Program-made: the position numbers and the translations under genes
Part shown: positions 24,201-31,210 of the stretch, one piece after another
Layout: each line of letters starts with the position of its first letter
Numbering within the stretch: position 1 is the stretch's first letter
The notes under the pieces: model-generated
What the model was told of the DNA's origin: nothing
Databases searched by the model: none
What the model saw: the letters and a program-made list of their open reading frames with translations, nothing else
NCBI GenBank assembly: GCA_035444285.1
Contig: DAOMOK010000003.1
Coordinates: 186,001-250,000 of the forward strand
Source of the DNA: CAADGU01 sp035444285
GTDB taxonomy: Bacteria; Chloroflexota; Anaerolineae; Promineifilales; Promineifilaceae
Direction: 5' to 3'
Length of the DNA stretch: 64,000 nucleotides

Positions 24201-25316
24201 ACCCCCACGGTCTTCATAGATGGTATTAAGATTGTCGTCAGATAAAGCATAAGGATTGGTTGGGTCTTTTTGGTAGTGAATGAATTGGCCGGTTCTCGGA
24301 TCAAACAGGTTTAGCCCTTTCGCGGTAGCTACCCAATACGTACCCGCACGGTCCTGGTAAACCTGGCGGGAGGTATTATCGCTGATGCTGTACGGATCAT
24401 CATGGTCAACCTGAAAATGGGTGAATAGCCCACTTTCACGATCCAGCAGATTTAGCCCACCCCCTTCAGTGGAAATCCACAAGGAACCGGCGTTATCCTC
24501 ATAAACATTTAGAACTTCACCAGGGCTAATCGTGGCGGCATCCGCTGGATCATGGAGGAAATTGGTAAACAGGCCCGTTTCCTGGTTAAAGCTGACCAGA
24601 CCATCTCCGTTATTGCTCAGCCAAATGATGCCCGTTTTGTCCTGGTATATTGCCTTGATATTTTGCCCGGTGGCGGGATTCGTCAGCTCAGGCGGGACGA
24701 ACTGATAATGGGTGAAGGTTTCACTTTGGGGGTCAAATTGGGTCAACCAACCTTCATCCATGTACAGCCATAAGGGCCCAGCCTCGTCCTGCCAAATGTT
24801 CCAAACCCTATTATTTTTCAGGCTATTCGGGTTGTCAGGGTCAGGTCGGTAGCGGGTAAAGGTATCTGTGCCTGGGTCATATTTGTTCAGCCCTCCTGCT
24901 TCCGTGCCAATCCAGAGAATTCCTATAGCATCTTCTATGATAACCCTGATCCGGTTGTCACCCAGGCTGTTGAGGTCGTTGGGATCATTACGGTACACGA
25001 CAAAGTCGTAGCCGTCGTACCGGTTGAGACCATCTTGGGTGCCAAACCACATGAAGCCACGGCTGTCCTGAAGGATGGAAATGACGGTCGTTTGGGATAG
25101 TCCATCTTCAAGGGACAGGTGGGTGAATTTTAAGTCCGGTGCAATGGGGGGGGCGGTCAATGGGATATATTTTCTGGCAGCCACGGGCATTACCGTCTCT
25201 GGAGCACTCTGAGCAAGCACAGATATTAGCCGTGAGCCAGGGAGCAACAGCACAAGCATAACCAACGCGGTGAAGATTTTTAAGAGCTTGTGCCAAACGA
25301 TCCACTTGATTGTCAT
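21213..25316 (-). CDS. Two-component propeller hybrid histidine kinase
   Basis: 1367 residues. An N-terminal signal/anchor segment is followed by about 14 propeller repeats (pattern IYEDRxGxLWIGTxxGGLNxFD, residues about 65-720), a Y_Y_Y domain (about 750-845), one transmembrane segment near 855-880 and a short coiled coil. HisKA follows with H920 in SHELRTPLNAILG, then HATPase_c (NLLGNAVKFTNQG, DSGIGIP, GTGLGL), a receiver with D1214 in LMDLVMPVKTG, and a C-terminal helical tail of about 110 residues. The propeller probably binds an extracellular, often glycan-type ligand. In Bacteroidetes such proteins usually end in AraC; here a separate soluble kinase is encoded 4 bases downstream. The histidine in the tail (Hpt role) is not certain. 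Confidence 0.93.
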   Translation of the reverse strand: MTIKWIVWHKLLKIFTALVMLVLLLPGSRLISVLAQSAPETVMPVAARKYIPLTAPPIAPDLKFTHLSLEDGLSQTTVISILQDSRGFMWFGTQDGLNRYDGYDFVVYRNDPNDLNSLGDNRIRVIIEDAIGILWIGTEAGGLNKYDPGTDTFTRYRPDPDNPNSLKNNRVWNIWQDEAGPLWLYMDEGWLTQFDPQSETFTHYQFVPPELTNPATGQNIKAIYQDKTGIIWLSNNGDGLVSFNQETGLFTNFLHDPADAATISPGEVLNVYEDNAGSLWISTEGGGLNLLDRESGLFTHFQVDHDDPYSISDNTSRQVYQDRAGTYWVATAKGLNLFDPRTGQFIHYQKDPTNPYALSDDNLNTIYEDRGGVLWLGTNGGGINKLDLGGIQFTHYRNLPDNPNSLSTSYIYSIYEDKDGILCVGGDDGVLNRFDRANNQVTRYEPDAENPNALNESWSVSAIYEDRTGAFWVGTFGGGLHTFDRTTEQFQRYLHNPDEPHSIASDIILAIYEDSTGTLWIGTDGGGLNRFDRQTGEFHHYLSDPGNPNNLRPGTIRGIYEDQFGFLWLTSWVEGLTRFDPKTEQFVNHRHDPDNPQSLSRGEVYVVHEDHEGALWVGTGSGLDKFDRQTETFRHYMEEDGLPNSVIYAIMEDTSGNLWISTNKGVSKFDPRAETFQNYNVFDGLQSDEFNQNAFFQSASGEMFFGGINGLNAFYPEQITNNPYRPPVILTDFQLFNQSVAIGEDSILQKAIWETEHITLNYDQDVFSFAFAALSYAAPEENRYRYKLEGFDDEWNEVDANRRFATYTSLPPSDYIFRVQGANEDGVWNEEGVSLSITITPPWWGTWWFRILAGLAVVGLVAAGYSYRVRSLRQRTVELEMQVTERTHELAESNQQLQIAKEKAEAANQAKSVFLANMSHELRTPLNAILGYADILKRRTDYTGPLADGLVIIQRSGEHLLTLINDVLDLAKVEAGKLELDPAPFHLPTFLHEIIDIIRARAETKDITLAYETPSPLPDIVQADEKRLRQVLLNLLGNAVKFTNQGHVTLRVIAREANAGTDDSCRLTFEVEDSGIGIPPDQLGRIFQPFEQVSEAEQRVEGTGLGLTISQQIVQRMGSQLQVKSEMGGGSTFWFEVTLPVLGIAEPEQPTFVREIVGYEGARRRVLVADDKLYNRMLLVDMLTPLGFEVRTAEDGQRAVDEAQAWRPDVILMDLVMPVKTGIEAAQEIRSRPGLESVLIIAVSASVLEADEEKSRVAGCDAFLRKPVKMEKLLDLLEVHLKLSWRRAEPQELGETAAAPLIPPPQEDLMVLSRLAQSGRVWDIQKHAAHLAQKDADYVPFASTLQEMARGFKLDQIAAFVEQFIQE

Positions 25317-25420
25317 CGTTTTTGTATCCAGAGATTATTCGGTAATTCACGATACGGTTTTCAGAGCCAAAACCATGGTGCGGGAACCAACAAGTTTAGG
25401 CTGTTGAAAACGATGAACCG

Positions 25421-25516
25421 TCAAGGCCCCCCCAACATGACTGCATACGCCAAAGCTGTATGCTGATAAGCAGCGGTCAGACCACGCCAACGAGCCGCTT
25501 CCAAACCAAAGTATCG
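25421..25516 (-). pseudogene. Relic of a transposase C-terminus
   Basis: An open stretch of 31 codons between two in-frame stops reads RYFGLEAARWRGL then TAAYQHTALAYAVMLGG. The motif (aromatic, R-W-R-G-L, Q-H-x-A-L-A-Y-A-V-M-L) is like the conserved tail of DDE transposases. An in-frame TGA precedes it, and no upstream coding part remains. I read it as the remains of a lost insertion sequence. Confidence 0.4.
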
Positions 25517-25548
25517 TCAATAATTATAGCTTCTTGATGGGAAATCGG

Positions 25549-25711
25549 TAGTGGTCAGGGCGATTCCAAAGTCTGGTGTTACTCGTGATAGCAGAGAGCA
25601 ACACGACCATGTGTTGCTCGTTCACACATGGGCGTGCTACTCTCCGCAGTCAAAAAGCCTGGACTTTGGAATTACCCTGGGGACAAGGGGCCTTGAACCC
25701 TGACCACTTCA
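25549..25711. repeat. Nested long inverted repeat (MITE-like)
   Basis: The outer arms GTGGTCAGGG (from about 25549) and CCCTGACCAC (to about 25710) are complementary. Inner arms ATTCCAAAGTC (from about 25562) and GACTTTGGAAT (to about 25673) pair as well. A central GCAACACGACCATGTGTTGC forms a third hairpin near 25590-25612. It adjoins the transposase relic, so it may be a non-autonomous element end or a hairpin of that element. Confidence 0.55.
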
Positions 25712-25742
25712 AGCGGTTCTGCCCCTTGCCTGGCACTTGTGA

Positions 25743-26624
25743 TCAAGGGTAGGCCAGTTCTAGCGAGTGGCATAGGCCGCGCGTCAGCCAGCCGGCGCTG
25801 GTGTCTGGCGCATGGTTGAGGATAGTCATTTCCACGGCCGTGCCGCCACCATAACGCGGATAAAACAGTACCCGCGCATGGACAGAGGCAAAGGCCACCG
25901 GCAAATCATAAATCCAGCCAGAGGCCATCGCCCCAGCCGGAGCCGACCAGGCGGCAATCTGCCCCCCCATCACATCGTGCAGGGCATACACGCCCGCCTG
26001 GGCGCTGCGTTCCCCCTGGTGGAAACTAAACTGGGCACAGGCGTACTGGTCGGTAGACACGCCTGCGCTGGCCGTGCCTCCTGACCGCCAATCTGCCGAT
26101 GGAATCACCAATACCTGCCCTACGCTAACCGTGCTGTTTAGCTGGTTGATCTGATCCAACGCTTCTATGGTGGTGTTATAGCGGCTGGCAATGCGGTAGA
26201 GGGTGTCATCTGGCTGGACGACGTAAATGGCGCTGCCAGTGGCGTAGATGGCAGGGGACACGGCCGTGACGACCGGCGGTTGTGGCGCTACGTTAACGCT
26301 GCCCCCGGACGAAAGGGCTTGCATCTCCACCGCCCGCCGTCGCAGTTCTGGTTCCTCTTCATAGGCCGTGGAAACCGCCGCAAAAATAATCACCAACAGC
26401 AGGGTGCCGCTCAGAGCCAGCCAGTACGGTGACTTCCATTCGGGCGGCTGCCAGCGAGAATGCCGCCAATAGGCAGCCCGCCAGCGCCACTTTGTCCAGA
26501 GGGGAATGTGTTGAGGAGAGGTACGGCCACTTCGACTTCGCTCAGCGCAGGCATGATCACCTGGTAATCCGGCAACTTTAATGACAACTGCGGGGGGGCT
26601 ATCACCCGGCTCTTCGTTATTCAT
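25743..26624 (-). CDS. Membrane-anchored LysM protein with a shared novel C-terminal domain
   Basis: 293 residues; start taken at 26624 (MNNEEPGDSPP) after AAGGGTGA. A cytoplasmic arm with KWRWRAAYWRHSR precedes one transmembrane segment (LALSGTLLLVIIFAAVSTAY). One LysM module follows (IYVVQPDDTLYRIASRYNTT), binding GlcNAc polymers such as peptidoglycan. The last 100 residues share a domain with the neighbouring gene: CAQFSFHQGER, VLFYPRYGGGTAVEM, GWLTRGLCHSLELAYP. Residues near 23-36 (DHACAERSRSGRTS) are absent from the paralogue and come from an inserted repeat. Confidence 0.8.
   Translation of the reverse strand: MNNEEPGDSPPAVVIKVAGLPGDHACAERSRSGRTSPQHIPLWTKWRWRAAYWRHSRWQPPEWKSPYWLALSGTLLLVIIFAAVSTAYEEEPELRRRAVEMQALSSGGSVNVAPQPPVVTAVSPAIYATGSAIYVVQPDDTLYRIASRYNTTIEALDQINQLNSTVSVGQVLVIPSADWRSGGTASAGVSTDQYACAQFSFHQGERSAQAGVYALHDVMGGQIAAWSAPAGAMASGWIYDLPVAFASVHARVLFYPRYGGGTAVEMTILNHAPDTSAGWLTRGLCHSLELAYP
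26529..26560. repeat. In-frame repeat fragment in the LysM gene
   Basis: The stretch with CTTCGACTTCGCTCAGCGCA (from 26530) is of the widespread TTCGACTxCGCTCAG repeat type and inserts about a dozen residues (ACAERSRSGRTS) into the cytoplasmic arm. The paralogue at 26787-27935 lacks this segment, while the flanking residues align. Confidence 0.6.
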
Positions 26625-26743
26625 TTCACCCTTTCTCATCCGCGAAAATCCTGCAAATCTGCGTCCCATTTCCGAAAAGTGACCGCAGTATAACCACCGC
26701 CCCCCACACCTTCGGCTAAAAAAGCGTGAAAGTTAAACCCAAA

Positions 26744-26776
26744 AGACCTGACAGGCATAGGAAACCTGTCAGGTCT
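26744..26776 (-). terminator. Hairpin after the first LysM gene
   Basis: AGACCTGACAGG (26744-26755) pairs perfectly with CCTGTCAGGTCT (26765-26776), 12 bp with a 9-base loop. It starts 10 bases after the stop of the LysM gene at 26787 (minus strand). An A-rich run at 26740-26744 reads as T on the transcript, so it fits a rho-independent terminator. Confidence 0.75.
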
Positions 26777-26786
26777 GGTTGTCCGT

Positions 26787-27935
26787 CTAATAACCGGCAG
26801 GGTATTGAATTTCGATGGAATGACACGCCCCTTGTGTCAACCAGCCATAACCCGTTCCGGGTGCAGGGTTCACGATCTCCATTTGAATGGGCGCACCACC
26901 ACCATAGCGGGGGTAAAACAAGACACGCACATGCACCGACGGATGGGAGAGGGGCAGCCCGTTAATCCAACCCGAATCCAACGCTCCTTCGCGGGCCGTC
27001 CAGGAAGCAATCTGGCCGCCGGTCACGTCAATCAGCACATACACACCATCCATTGAACCCCGATACCGGTCCCGTCCTTGCATAAAATTAAACCGGGCGC
27101 AGCTTCGGTCTACCTGCACGGTGGGATTGGTCTCGGTGGTAGCCGGGGTGTTGGGTACATCGGGCAGCGAGGAGGGAACCTGGGACCAGTCAGTGGCCGG
27201 GGCGCTGGGTGCAGGCGCATAGGGCGCCACGTAGGGATTCTGTGTCCAGGATGACGGGGGAGCCGTGTAATGACCACCTGTGGCAGACGGGATGATCAAA
27301 ACCTGACCGACATAGATGGTATTGGCATTAACGAGATTGTTGGCCTGGGCTACGGCCGTGACCGTTGTGCCAAAGCGCGTGGCAATACGATACACCGTAT
27401 CACCTGGCCGCACCACATAGGTGACGCCCGAACCTGCCGCCGGCTGCACAACAATCGGCGCTGCCACCGCAGACCCGGCTAAAGGCGCAGAGGCAGCCGC
27501 AGCGGGTGCTTCTACTGGCACAGCGACCGCTACAGCCGCTGCCGCACTCACCCTGTTCGTCTCGGCGTCAGGGATATTGAGCTGCTGCCCTACCAAAATC
27601 AGATTCGGGTTGGCAATCTGATTGGTCGCCACCAGGTCAGACACGGTGGTGTTATAGCGCCGGGCAATGCTAAACAAGGTGTCTCCTGGCTGCACTGTAT
27701 AGTTGTACGCAGCGGTGACCGAAACCACGCCGACCACCAGCGCCAGCACAAGCATCAGGGCCAACCCGTGCACCGTTTTCATTTTGGGCGTCACCACCCG
27801 TGAATGACGCCAATAGGCTGCTTTCCACTGTAACCTGTCCCAAAATGGGATAACCTGGGGTGGTGGTTGCGGATCAGAAATTTTGATAACAGGGGGCATT
27901 ACTGGCGAGGGTGAATCCTCTTGCACGCTGTTCAT
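26787..27935 (-). CDS. Membrane-anchored protein with two LysM modules and a novel C-terminal domain
   Basis: 382 residues; start at 27935 (MNSVQEDSPSPV) with AGGAGG upstream. The arm with LQWKAAYWRHSR is followed by a transmembrane segment (GLALMLVLALVVGVVSVTAA) and two LysM modules: YTVQPGDTLFSIARRYNTTV and YVVRPGDTVYRIATRFGTTV. The C-terminal domain of about 100 residues (CARFNFMQGRD, VLFYPRYGGGAPIQM, GWLTQGACHSIEIQYP) matches the neighbour at 25743-26624. The two Cys are conserved between the copies and may form a disulfide. The pair clearly arose by duplication. It probably sits on the outside, bound to the wall. Confidence 0.83.
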   Translation of the reverse strand: MNSVQEDSPSPVMPPVIKISDPQPPPQVIPFWDRLQWKAAYWRHSRVVTPKMKTVHGLALMLVLALVVGVVSVTAAYNYTVQPGDTLFSIARRYNTTVSDLVATNQIANPNLILVGQQLNIPDAETNRVSAAAAVAVAVPVEAPAAAASAPLAGSAVAAPIVVQPAAGSGVTYVVRPGDTVYRIATRFGTTVTAVAQANNLVNANTIYVGQVLIIPSATGGHYTAPPSSWTQNPYVAPYAPAPSAPATDWSQVPSSLPDVPNTPATTETNPTVQVDRSCARFNFMQGRDRYRGSMDGVYVLIDVTGGQIASWTAREGALDSGWINGLPLSHPSVHVRVLFYPRYGGGAPIQMEIVNPAPGTGYGWLTQGACHSIEIQYPAGY

Positions 27936-28102
27936 CTCAGACTTCCTCCTGGGGGCAAACAATTGATTTGCCCACCGTATTCTTTCCTCTACGAATACTG
28001 CTGAGAGTTCAGACTGACATGAATAAAACGCTGCCAGTATAACACCCGGTCAAGGCACAATGGGGGAAAAAGGCGTGAAAGTTTGGTGAATGGGGATTGG
28101 GA

Positions 28103-28141
28103 AGAGATTGGAGATTAGAGATTCAGCAATCTCCAATCTCT
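28103..28141. repeat. GATTGGAGATT-family inverted repeat
   Basis: AGAGATTGGAGATT (28103-28116) pairs perfectly with AATCTCCAATCTCT (28128-28141), 14 bp with an 11-base loop. It lies just after the stop of the DNA methyltransferase gene (minus strand) and may end its transcript. Confidence 0.8.
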
Positions 28142-28145
28142 AATC

Positions 28146-30152
28146 TCATTTAATCGCCTGCTGCCAGATTGCCTGCACTTCTGCTTCGGTTAAATTAGCA
28201 GCCAGCAGATGACCGAGCAACGCGCCGCAATCACGGCAAAATTGTTCGCTATCGGTGGTGGTGATGGGGGCGACGCTGGGCCAGTCACGGCCGTACCCGC
28301 CGCCCGTAAGTGACCCCTCTCCAGCCGCCAGCACCAACACCACATCATGTAACAGCGCCTTCATCCCCGCTACATGCACATTCAGATGGCTTTCCGAATA
28401 GACCACGTAGCGGTTCACCAGCCGGAAATTGGCCCGTTGCAAGGCAATGGTAAGCGCCGCCCACGCTTTAGGGTTCCAGTGGTGAAAGGTGAAAATGAGA
28501 CGGCCGTCCCCCCTTAATACCCGCGCACATTCCCCGAAAATCTGGCTCAAAATCTCTGTATACCGACTCTCCCGATCCCGCCGGTGCGGGTCAACGGCCG
28601 AAAGCCGCACATCATATGCCCAATCAGCCGCTGCTGGCAGCAGCCAGCGCAGCCACACCCGAAAAAAAGCCGCCAGATCGCTGTACTGAATGCTGTCAAA
28701 ATAGGGCGGGTCTGTGACCACAAAGTCCACACTGCCATCCGGTAGATTCAGGTGCGCCGATGAACCCTGTCGCAGCCAGAACTTGCGCTGATCATCCGGC
28801 CGAACCTGTTCAAATTCGGCGACTTCCGTTCCGGCGTCTCGCTCCCCCCGAATTTCCACAAAATCCCTGTGCTGTAGCCGCCTCTCAGCCCCCATGGGCT
28901 GCTCTCCCGACCGGGCCACCTGCCGTTCCCGTGGGGCTTGCGCCCAGACACGGCCGTTTACCAGCCGCGTATGAAACAGCCGTTGCAGCGTACCGGAGGC
29001 TTTGTCCGGGTGCAGGGGGTTGTTTTCTACGGCCGTGTGCGGAAATGAATAGGCGTGATGGGAAAACGTATGGCGCACCGCGCCGGGCCGCCGCTGATTT
29101 TTCCCCTTGTAACCGCATAACATCGAGTTAAATTCCAGCGACGTGGAGACCAACAGCGCCAGATTCAACCGCACGTCCGGCGCAAAATCTGGCAGCAACC
29201 GTATGGCTTTGTCCAGATAAAGCAGTTGGCGGCTGGAAAATAAATCCAGGTAATTATCTACCCCGTGCGCCGCTAACTGGCGCGATTTCCGCCCCGGCTC
29301 CACCACAAAATCAGGCCGGGCAAAGGACAACGCCGCCCGCCGGTGGTCGGCCTGGGCAATGGCCTGCCGGTCAACGGCGTCCGGTGATTTGAAGAAGAGG
29401 TCGCCATCACCGCCGGACTGCCCCACCACGACCAATGGCACATACCGCTGCCAGTACGGGATGGTCAAATCATCACTCACCGGCGAACGACGACCGCGTC
29501 CCCAGGCATTGCCCTTCTCCAGCAGCGGCAGGGTAGCGGCAGTCGGTTGGCAATGGTGGGTTGACTGCCCATGCAACACCGCCTGGCAATCCGGGCATAA
29601 CCGGATGATTGACCCATCATTGGCTATGCGCAAAACCAGCGAGTCAACCACCATGACGGCACGGCCGTCTACCCAACGCCGCGCCCCATAAATCACAAAA
29701 CGCAGCGGCGTCAGCCCACCCGTTTCCGGATGGGCTGTGAGAACTAATGGCGCCAGCTCGGTCTGTAGCGCCCCATAAAACCGGGCAAATTCGGCTTCCA
29801 GTTCCGCCAATGGCACATGAGTCAATGTGGCCCGTGCCTGTAACACCGGAATAGGGTCTAAATCTGCGCCCAGGACGTTGGCCCCCAGGCGGATCGCTTC
29901 GTGCAGGGTGGTGCCGCCGCCCATCATGGGGTCCAGGATGACGCGCCCTTCCAGGCCACCAGGCGCGTAATAATCTTGCACGGCCGTGTCCGTCACCAAC
30001 CCCTTCAAAATCAGGCGAAAGGTGCTGCCACAGCGCCGCGCCCACCATTTGTGCAAATAGCTGTTAGGGCGGTAATAATGTTTGTTATAGGCTTCCAGCT
30101 TTGCCATCTGGCTGGCAAAGGTCTCGTCGAAGTGGGCGTCTATGGGGTACAT
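28146..30152 (-). CDS. Orphan DNA methyltransferase, COG1743/DUF1156-like with Zn-ribbon
   Basis: 668 residues. N-terminal HYYRPNSYLHKWWARR matches the WWARR signature of COG1743 adenine-specific methylases. Motif I-like AdoMet loop is LDPMMGGGTTLHEA (73-86). A Zn-ribbon-like CPDC...C segment lies near 185, and a second C-x-x-C (FCRDCGALLG) is near the end. The catalytic motif IV is TDPPYFDSIQYSDL (D481). DPPY is the usual amino-methyltransferase form, giving N6-methyladenine or N4-methylcytosine. No cognate nuclease gene is adjacent. Neighbours are DusB and repeats, so it may be a solitary regulatory methylase; its target is unknown. Confidence 0.85.
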   Translation of the reverse strand: MYPIDAHFDETFASQMAKLEAYNKHYYRPNSYLHKWWARRCGSTFRLILKGLVTDTAVQDYYAPGGLEGRVILDPMMGGGTTLHEAIRLGANVLGADLDPIPVLQARATLTHVPLAELEAEFARFYGALQTELAPLVLTAHPETGGLTPLRFVIYGARRWVDGRAVMVVDSLVLRIANDGSIIRLCPDCQAVLHGQSTHHCQPTAATLPLLEKGNAWGRGRRSPVSDDLTIPYWQRYVPLVVVGQSGGDGDLFFKSPDAVDRQAIAQADHRRAALSFARPDFVVEPGRKSRQLAAHGVDNYLDLFSSRQLLYLDKAIRLLPDFAPDVRLNLALLVSTSLEFNSMLCGYKGKNQRRPGAVRHTFSHHAYSFPHTAVENNPLHPDKASGTLQRLFHTRLVNGRVWAQAPRERQVARSGEQPMGAERRLQHRDFVEIRGERDAGTEVAEFEQVRPDDQRKFWLRQGSSAHLNLPDGSVDFVVTDPPYFDSIQYSDLAAFFRVWLRWLLPAAADWAYDVRLSAVDPHRRDRESRYTEILSQIFGECARVLRGDGRLIFTFHHWNPKAWAALTIALQRANFRLVNRYVVYSESHLNVHVAGMKALLHDVVLVLAAGEGSLTGGGYGRDWPSVAPITTTDSEQFCRDCGALLGHLLAANLTEAEVQAIWQQAIK

Positions 30153-30153
30153 G

Positions 30154-30238
30154 GGGAGATTAGGGATTGGAAGATTAGAGATTAGAGATTGGGGATGGGG
30201 GTGTGTTCAATCTCCACTCTCCAATCTCTGATCTCTAC
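30154..30238. repeat. GATTGGAGATT-family repeat overlapping the dusB 3' end
   Basis: GGGATTGGAAGATTAGAGAT and following run (30163-30192) faces CAATCTCCACTCTCCAATCT (from 30208), forming an imperfect hairpin. The element replaces the last 18 or so codons of the dusB frame, including residues EIRDWRVEIEH, and its stop. Confidence 0.75.
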
Positions 30239-31210
30239 TTCTGCGAGATATTTTTCAAATTCGGCCAGGGTGGCAGCTGTTAATAAGGTGGGCATCAGGG
30301 CTTCTAATTCGGGGAAGCCGGCAGCGTATTGTTTGAGGTGTTTGCGGAATTGCATCAGGCCGTAGCTCTCGCCGTAGTAGCGGGCCATTTCATGGGCGTG
30401 GCGGCGCACGGCCGTGACCACATCCACCAGCCCTACATCCTCCCGACAGCGACGGGAAAAAATCCAGGGGTTACCAATGGCGGCCCGGCCAATCATCACC
30501 GCATCACAACCGGAGTGGCTTTTCATGCGGTCAATATCTGCGGGCGTTTGCACATCGCCATTGCCAATGACGGGCACACGAACGGTTTGTTTGAGGCGGG
30601 CAATGGCGTCCCAATCGGCACGGCCGTCGTACTTTTGGATTTTGGTACGGCCGTGCATGGCAATCAGCGCCGCCCCGTTGTCCACCATAATCCGGGCAAT
30701 CTCCAGATAATTTTGCTGCGTGGCATCCCACCCCAGGCGAATCTTGCCTGTCACCGGCACAGACAAATGAGACGAAAGCAGCCGAAATGTTTCCGCTACC
30801 AACCCTGGCTGGGGCATCATGCCCACACCGGCGCCACGCCCGCTCACCTTGCGCGTGGAGCAGCCCATGTTCACGTCAATCACATCTGGCCCCCACGCCT
30901 GAATCCGCAGCGCCGCTCGCAACAGCAAATGCGCGTCATTGCCAAAAATCTGGAAAACCATCGGCCGTTCACCCGGTTGTTTATCCAACCGCATCCGATA
31001 ACGCTCATGCACCTGCCGTCCCAACAGCGCCTCCACCGGCACAAATTCTGTATAATGCATGGCCGAGCCATAAGCACGGCACAACGCCCGGTACGGCACA
31101 TCCGAATACCCGGCCATCGGCGACAGGACAACATCACCATCAACCGGCACCTCGCCGACATAAAACATTGGCTTTTGTGCCGCCATTTCCCCACCCACTA
31201 CTCCACTCAT
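30182..31210 (-). CDS. dus: tRNA-dihydrouridine synthase (Dus family)
   Basis: 342 residues. FMN-barrel motifs: LSPMAGYSDVPYRALCRAYG, VFQIFGND, IDVNMGCSTRKVSGRGAGVG (with catalytic Cys), VTGKIRLGWD, MHGRTKIQKYDGRADW, VIGNGDVQTP and MIGRAAIGNPWIF. It reduces uridine to dihydrouridine in tRNA. The ATG at 31210 overlaps the stop of the DUF4013 gene (TAATG), so translation is likely coupled; MAAQKPMFYVG at 31186 is an alternative. The C-terminus is replaced by residues encoded in a dispersed repeat. Copy DusB versus another Dus subfamily was not resolved. Confidence 0.92.
   Translation of the reverse strand: MSGVVGGEMAAQKPMFYVGEVPVDGDVVLSPMAGYSDVPYRALCRAYGSAMHYTEFVPVEALLGRQVHERYRMRLDKQPGERPMVFQIFGNDAHLLLRAALRIQAWGPDVIDVNMGCSTRKVSGRGAGVGMMPQPGLVAETFRLLSSHLSVPVTGKIRLGWDATQQNYLEIARIMVDNGAALIAMHGRTKIQKYDGRADWDAIARLKQTVRVPVIGNGDVQTPADIDRMKSHSGCDAVMIGRAAIGNPWIFSRRCREDVGLVDVVTAVRRHAHEMARYYGESYGLMQFRKHLKQYAAGFPELEALMPTLLTAATLAEFEKYLAEVEIRDWRVEIEHTPIPNL

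Larger units (their letters stand above)
25317..25742. other. Gene-free stretch with a long inverted repeat and a transposase relic
   Basis: This gap upstream of the propeller kinase holds no intact gene. 25421-25516 keeps a short minus-strand transposase-like tail. From 25549 to 25711 a nested inverted repeat is seen. The kinase promoter must lie near 25320-25420 but no clear boxes were found. Confidence 0.5.
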
